Below are positions 14,382 to 17,866 of a stretch of DNA of 17,866 bases, one piece after another (position 1 is the first letter of the stretch; each line of letters opens with the position of its first letter). The notes under the pieces are model-generated. The model was not told where the DNA came from. It saw nothing but the letters and a program-made list of their open reading frames with translations, and did not search any database. The stretch spans positions 2,174,270-2,192,135 of the forward strand of contig CP070830.1 of the NCBI GenBank assembly GCA_020344865.1. Direction: 5' to 3'. The stretch comes from Planctomycetota bacterium. GTDB taxonomy: Bacteria; Planctomycetota; Phycisphaerae; Sedimentisphaerales; Anaerobacaceae. The position numbers and the translations under genes were made by a program.

Positions 14382-15908
14382 TTATCTGTTTTGCCGTAAC
14401 GTAAGTGAACCATCCTTGTTGGTTTCTTGATGACACGCCCACCGCACCGGATACCTCATCCCCTTTACCTCGATTTCACCCCTCAGTTTCAGTCCCTTCC
14501 AGTCCGTCCCTTTCGGCAAAACAAACTGCGCCTGCCGCACCTTCCCCGCCAGCGGATACCCCGCATCCAGACACCCCCCCACCTTCACCTTCCCGTCCTC
14601 GCTGACCAGCTCGACTCGCAACACCCCCGGCACCCCCGCGATACCATCATTCACAAAACCAATCACCAGCCCCGGGTACCCGTCCTTTTCGTAATGCCAC
14701 ACCCACGATGGCCTCACACGGTAGCCCACACACCGGGCGATTTTGTCAATGGCCCCCGGATACTGTCTGTAGTAATTCAGGATTCTGTCGGCCAGGATAC
14801 GATGCCAGTTCCAGAGCGACCAGTAGTTCGCCCCCACATCCAGAACGTGGTAAATCACATTATCCGTATAAGTCACGCCTTCACGAATCCGCAGCGACTC
14901 GGCGGAACCATCGGACATCCCCACCTCAACCGTCGCTGCCGTCCACGCCGGCCGGTTACTCAACGCCTCTATCTGCATATTCTCAATAAAAATCGTGTCC
15001 GTCCGAAGCCAGTTATTGCTGCGAACCGTCCTCTCCAGTATCTCCGCGTTGCCCACCTTACTCCAGTCCGGCTGCGTATTCGTCGTCAAAGGCGTCTTCG
15101 ACCAGTTCGCTAACTGTTGCTCGAACATCCCGACAAAAGTCCGCTCCGCCGTTAAATAATCCGCAAACGGATTCCCCTTGAACGGCCACGTATGCCCCTC
15201 GCCCCAGAACCCGTACATATAAGTATCCATATATTCCACAGACGGATGGCCGTTGTACGCATCCGCAAGCAGCCCGTCGAATTCCTTAAACGCCGATTGG
15301 AAAAAAGCATTGTCATACCTCGGCTCGTAATGGACTTTACCGGCTAAACCCGTCTCCGTCGTCTTCCCTAATTTCACGAACGGCACCTTCTCCGCCACAA
15401 AATCCGGCACCGCATAACCCGGTATATCCGGATTGCTCAGCATCACCCTGAACCCCACCCGTTTGTTGTACTTTTTCGCCATCTCGAAAGTTATCTTCCA
15501 GTGCTCGCACAAATCCAGCCTCCCCGGCCGCTGCTGCAAATCCTTCCAGTTCAAGCGAATATACAACTTGCTCCCCAAATCAATCTTCGCCAGATTCTCA
15601 ATCGACTCGGCTAACGATTCCCCCTCTTTCTTCGGCGGCCCTATCTCATCGCAGATATAAGTTACCAGCCCCATCCCGAAGTTCGGCACCACCGCGCTCG
15701 ATGGCGTAGTCGCCATAACCACCTCCCACCCCGGCACCAATTCATCCGGAAAAGGCCCCTGATTCAGCCTGTCCTTCACCGCCGGCCCCGAGCCGAAATC
15801 ATATCTGTCCCAGTTGTGCGCGGCGACATACCCCCCGGCTTTCTTCACGCCCATCAAGCCCGCCACCGAACCCGCCCCGCATAACTTCAAAAAATCTCTT
15901 CTATCCAT
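14382..15908 (-). CDS. Tat-exported glycoside-hydrolase-like barrel protein (DUF4832-like), unknown substrate
   Basis: The 508-residue protein starts with a twin-arginine signal (MDRRDFLKLCGAGSVAGLMG), so it is probably exported folded. The middle has the rhythm of a (beta/alpha)8 glycosidase: KLYIRLNWKDLQQRPGRLD (residues 114-132), a helix, then RVGFRVMLSNP (150-160), PSVEYMDTYMYGFWGEGH (222-239) with Glu237, and TIFIENMQIEAL (305-316) with Glu309. Glu237 and Glu309 are the best catalytic candidates, but this is a guess. The last 110 residues look like a beta-sandwich (GLVIGFVNDGIAGVPGVLRV). The ATG at 15908 has GGGAG 8 bases upstream. It resembles DUF4832-type proteins frequent in planctomycetes and Bacteroidetes; I am not certain of the family. 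Confidence 0.8.
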   Translation of the reverse strand: MDRRDFLKLCGAGSVAGLMGVKKAGGYVAAHNWDRYDFGSGPAVKDRLNQGPFPDELVPGWEVVMATTPSSAVVPNFGMGLVTYICDEIGPPKKEGESLAESIENLAKIDLGSKLYIRLNWKDLQQRPGRLDLCEHWKITFEMAKKYNKRVGFRVMLSNPDIPGYAVPDFVAEKVPFVKLGKTTETGLAGKVHYEPRYDNAFFQSAFKEFDGLLADAYNGHPSVEYMDTYMYGFWGEGHTWPFKGNPFADYLTAERTFVGMFEQQLANWSKTPLTTNTQPDWSKVGNAEILERTVRSNNWLRTDTIFIENMQIEALSNRPAWTAATVEVGMSDGSAESLRIREGVTYTDNVIYHVLDVGANYWSLWNWHRILADRILNYYRQYPGAIDKIARCVGYRVRPSWVWHYEKDGYPGLVIGFVNDGIAGVPGVLRVELVSEDGKVKVGGCLDAGYPLAGKVRQAQFVLPKGTDWKGLKLRGEIEVKGMRYPVRWACHQETNKDGSLTLRQNR

Positions 15909-15927
15909 AACACATTCTCCCTTGCCT

Positions 15928-15962
15928 GCCCCGTGAGATGACGAAGTCTATCTAACTGGGGC
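15928..15962. repeat. 35-bp imperfect palindrome, family A, copy 3
   Basis: Left arm GCCCCGTGAGAT (15928-15939, identical to copy 1), loop GACGAAGTCT, right arm ATCTAACTGGGGC (15950-15962, as in copy 2). It thus mixes the arms of the other two copies and has one stem mismatch. It lies 19 bases upstream of the barrel-protein ATG and would be in its leader or promoter. Confidence 0.8.
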
Positions 15963-16048
15963 CTCGACAGACAAATCACTCACTATCCCTGGCGGCCACA
16001 TGTACGCGCAGCTCGCATATTCCCCCGAAAAAGCAAAAATCCTCGCGC

Positions 16049-16252
16049 TTACAAAGCCACAGGTCCGCACAGGTTCTTATCGCTCTTCGCCGTTCGACCG
16101 CAATTCTCGCATCTGTACTGAGCATCCTGCACCATCTGCTTGTACCCCTCTTTCTCCTTCAGATGAAATCCATCGTACATAAGAAAACACAGGTGCTCAT
16201 TGTGAACATCGCTCCCGCAGCTCTCGTTATGACACTTCTTTTCGTCCGCCAT
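16049..16252 (-). CDS. Small cysteine-rich protein, possible zinc ribbon, unknown function
   Basis: I do not recognise a family. The 67 residues contain six cysteines: Cys7, Cys12, Cys22, Cys48, Cys51 and Cys62, with YRCENCGRTAKSDKNLC forming one half of a likely zinc ribbon. His8, His17, His20 and His30 are further possible ligands. The ATG at 16252 is fixed by AAGGAGGTGAT, a near-perfect Shine-Dalgarno sequence 8 bases (from AGGAGG) upstream; a GTG nine bases earlier falls inside it. This is the strongest translation signal in the window, so the protein may be abundant. It lies between the two larger accessory genes with repeats on both sides. Confidence 0.75.
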   Translation of the reverse strand: MADEKKCHNESCGSDVHNEHLCFLMYDGFHLKEKEGYKQMVQDAQYRCENCGRTAKSDKNLCGPVAL

Positions 16253-16375
16253 ATTTATCACCTCCTTAATGCATTCTTAAAAATTAATCCCTATCGCTTC
16301 CGAATTACAATCTATAAAATTAATCCCGCAATGTCAATATTATTCATCTCCCCTCCTTGTTTTCCTCTCCCCGCC

Positions 16376-16421
16376 CTCGTAGCGAAGTTTACCCGCCGTC
16401 TGTGTGGCGGGCGAAGACCCT
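16376..16421 (+). repeat. GC-rich hairpin module, copy 2
   Basis: CTCGTAGCG (16376-16384) leads into GCGAAGTTTACCCGCC (16382-16397), an 8-base loop GTCTGTGT, and GGCGGGCGAAGACCCT (16406-16421). Both arms match copy 1 at 9413-9447 exactly. Confidence 0.85.
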
Positions 16422-16477
16422 TCGAAGCAAAGCGTAGATCCTCGAAGCGAAGCGAAGATCCCGGACTTGATCCGGGA
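16421..16477 (+). repeat. 20-bp tandem repeat (2 units) and adjoining hairpin; a third unit at 16523-16542
   Basis: TTCGAAGCAAAGCGTAGATC (16421-16440) and CTCGAAGCGAAGCGAAGATC (16441-16460) match at 17 of 20. CTCGAAGCGCAGCGCAGACC (16523-16542) matches the second at 17 of 20. TCCCGGA (16459-16465), loop CTTGA, TCCGGGA (16471-16477) forms a 7-bp hairpin on the end. Confidence 0.8.
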
Positions 16478-16483
16478 CCCTTC

Positions 16484-16507
16484 TTAATTCTTAATTCTTA
16501 ATTCCGC
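16484..16507 (+). repeat. CTTAATT tandem repeat, about 3 units, followed by CCGC
   Basis: Three CTTAATT units (from 16483) end in CCGC at 16507. The two-unit version with the same CCGC end is at 11111-11128. Confidence 0.75.
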
Positions 16508-16680
16508 GGTAGCGGCATACCCCTCGAAGCGCAGCGCAGACCCTTCGAAGCCGGATTCTACATAGTTTTAACGACGTAGAATGGCGAAGTAGGGCTGACC
16601 CACCGCTATCGTCCCCTACACGCTATACGCTGCCTTTTCCGCCCCTGCTCTCTTGTGCCTTATTGTTTCCCCGAAAGGCG

Positions 16681-17866
16681 TCAAAATTCAACCCTGAAGG
16701 GCTTATCCCCATACACGACAACGTCATTAAGATTTAATTTGGCCTTATCTGTCGGATTAAGGAGCTTCAGCCGGACTTTATGTTTGGCACAGGCAAGCTG
16801 ATACCTCCAGAATAGTGTAAATCTTCTGTGGTTATACTTTGCAGGGAGCTTTGCTGTTTCAACAAGTTCCCCGTCGATATACATCTCGACTTCAAAAATG
16901 TAATTGTCGTCCTCTGTTTCTATTTCGTCGTCGCCGGTAATTGCAAAACCAATTCCTTCAAATTCAAAACAAAATTCATCAGTTAATCTTTCCTTAAGTG
17001 ACCTCTTTTCTTTGGGATAATGCCCCTCGAACGCTATCTCTAATGGGACAGTCTTTGGCCTCTGCAGATTTATTGTCACCTCGGCATCGCTCACCTTGCC
17101 GCCGTTTCTTTCGACCATTTTTAATGCATGGTTAAAGGATAATTCGTAAGCATCGTTTAAAGAAATAGTGGTATACTTAAAATCTATCGGCTCGACTTCT
17201 GCTAATCCCTGCTTCCAGAACGCCGGTATCTTCTTATATCCCGTCATCGCCCCGAGAATCCCTCCCGCACTCGCTGGATTGCAGTCGGCGTCGTCGCCGC
17301 ATCTGGTTGTAATCTCATAGGTCCTTGTAAAATCACCATTGCCGTACAGCAGACCCATCAAAACCCACGCCGCATTTATCTTCGCCTCGATATTGAAGCA
17401 GGAATAAACCGCGCTCGGCGGGCCTATGTCCTCCGACCACTTTCGGTGTACCTTAAACCACGTTGCTTTCCAGTCGTCCGGGTTCTCCCTGTGCCAGCGG
17501 ATAACATCTTTCATACACCGGGCAAAGTTGCTCTCTGCGGGAATAACCTTGAGCGCCTCCTCGACGACATAATCCATATCGTCGGACACAAACGCCAGCG
17601 AGTACATCGCTGCTATATACACCCCGCCGTACCAGCCGTCGCCATAACTCATGATATGACCGACCTTGTCGCAAATCGCAGCCGATGAATTGACCATACC
17701 GGGACACATCACTCCGGCGAAATCGGCCTCAATCTGAAAATCAATGTCATCAGCGCACGGATTGTTCAGCCAGTGCCCCGAGGCGGGCGGCGAAATCCCG
17801 TTCAATACATTGTACCGGGCGGTCTGGTTGGCGAACCAAAGTTTGTACTCGGCGTTCGCAAAGGCG
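16681..17866 (-). CDS. ADP-ribosylglycohydrolase-family protein with a C-terminal beta-rich extension, 5'-truncated by the window edge
   Basis: The frame is open to the right edge (reading AFANAEYKLWFANQTARYN before the TTG at 17805), so the N-terminus lies outside the window. Family motifs are clear: ADDIDFQIEADFAG (about 17716-17757), the loop YGDGWYGGVY (about 17614-17643), and TRCGDDADCNPAS (about 17269-17307), whose aspartates would hold the two metal ions of the active site. In characterised members this fold removes ADP-ribose from proteins or related substrates; many planctomycete members are untested. After about 17097 comes a module of roughly 138 residues rich in strands (FEFEGIGFAITGDDEIETED, FEVEMYIDGELVETAKLP) that is not part of the core fold. 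Fold call is firm; substrate unknown. Confidence 0.88.
   Translation of the reverse strand, partial: AFANAEYKLWFANQTARYNVLNGISPPASGHWLNNPCADDIDFQIEADFAGVMCPGMVNSSAAICDKVGHIMSYGDGWYGGVYIAAMYSLAFVSDDMDYVVEEALKVIPAESNFARCMKDVIRWHRENPDDWKATWFKVHRKWSEDIGPPSAVYSCFNIEAKINAAWVLMGLLYGNGDFTRTYEITTRCGDDADCNPASAGGILGAMTGYKKIPAFWKQGLAEVEPIDFKYTTISLNDAYELSFNHALKMVERNGGKVSDAEVTINLQRPKTVPLEIAFEGHYPKEKRSLKERLTDEFCFEFEGIGFAITGDDEIETEDDNYIFEVEMYIDGELVETAKLPAKYNHRRFTLFWRYQLACAKHKVRLKLLNPTDKAKLNLNDVVVYGDKPFRVEF

Larger units (their letters stand above)
16253..16680. other. 428-base repeat-rich spacer
   Basis: After the ribosome-binding site of the cysteine-rich gene comes AT-rich DNA (16262-16345), the likely promoter region, though I could not pair boxes convincingly. 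Then follow the repeats listed separately. TACACGC TATACGC (16616-16629) is a further two-unit 7-bp repeat. No gene is supported. Confidence 0.65.

Noticed and set aside
14105..14404. A 99-codon + strand frame downstream of the barrel-protein gene
   Set aside because: Its start is inside the TTCAACG array, it has no ribosome-binding site, and it crosses other repeat fragments.
12101..15962. Palindromic repeats as a CRISPR array
   Set aside because: Copies are far apart, irregularly spaced, and no cas gene is present.
16163..16501. A 112-codon + strand frame over the cysteine-rich gene and repeats
   Set aside because: It runs antisense to a gene with an excellent ribosome-binding site, and its C-terminal part is translated repeat (ending DPGLDPG and beyond).

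Overview
The window looks like a chromosomal segment of an uncultured or little-studied planctomycete, probably close to the Phycisphaerae (inference). The strongest taxonomic clue is the 84-residue protein at 9082-9336. It matches the small basic protein that is a signature of the Planctomycetes-Verrucomicrobia-Chlamydiae group. Twin-arginine-exported Gfo/Idh/MocA and barrel-type proteins and an ADP-ribosylglycohydrolase relative fit the same picture. No rRNA, tRNA, phage, transposase or CRISPR array was seen.

Layout. Positions 2-1126 (+) hold the 3' part of a RACo-type ASKHA activator of corrinoid enzymes; it converges with a Na+/Ca2+ antiporter (1135-2094, -) across only 8 bases. Positions 2256-8026 (-) are a textbook lipid-synthesis cluster in the order rpmF-plsX-fabH-fabD-fabG-acpP-fabF. 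It has a good sigma70-type promoter directly upstream of rpmF and probably a second promoter before acpP. The DUF177 gene (yceD) often found before rpmF is absent. Divergent from rpmF is a two-gene unit (8322-9336, +): a single-pass membrane protein with a SPOR-like tail, then the PVC small basic protein.

From about 9.3 kb the window turns into accessory DNA, with single genes separated by repeat-rich spacers. The genes are a Tat-exported Gfo/Idh/MocA oxidoreductase (9601-11028, +), a toxin-first RelE/HigB-like and HigA-like pair (11180-11885, -), a small membrane protein (12182-12547, -), a membrane protein with two MS-channel-type helix repeats but no MscS pore domain (13065-13748, -), a Tat-exported glycoside-hydrolase-like barrel protein (14382-15908, -), a 67-residue cysteine-rich protein (16049-16252, -), and the 3' part of an ADP-ribosylglycohydrolase-family gene (16681-window end, -).

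The most unusual content is between these genes. I see a family of 35-bp imperfect palindromes (three full copies, one half copy, with one apparent compensatory stem change), a second 35-bp hairpin family (two copies), a GC-rich hairpin module (two copies), a 20-bp repeat (three copies plus a related fragment), and degenerate 7- or 8-bp tandem arrays of three kinds, two of which occur at two separate places with different unit numbers. None of these lies inside a recognised gene.

How the genes work together: plsX, fabD, fabH, fabG, acpP and fabF supply and run type II fatty-acid synthesis and feed acyl-phosphate to phospholipid synthesis, coupled to ribosome supply through rpmF. The other genes are small independent units. 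The oxidoreductase, the barrel protein and the ADP-ribosylglycohydrolase relative are classes abundant in planctomycetes that degrade polysaccharides, but nothing here proves a shared substrate.
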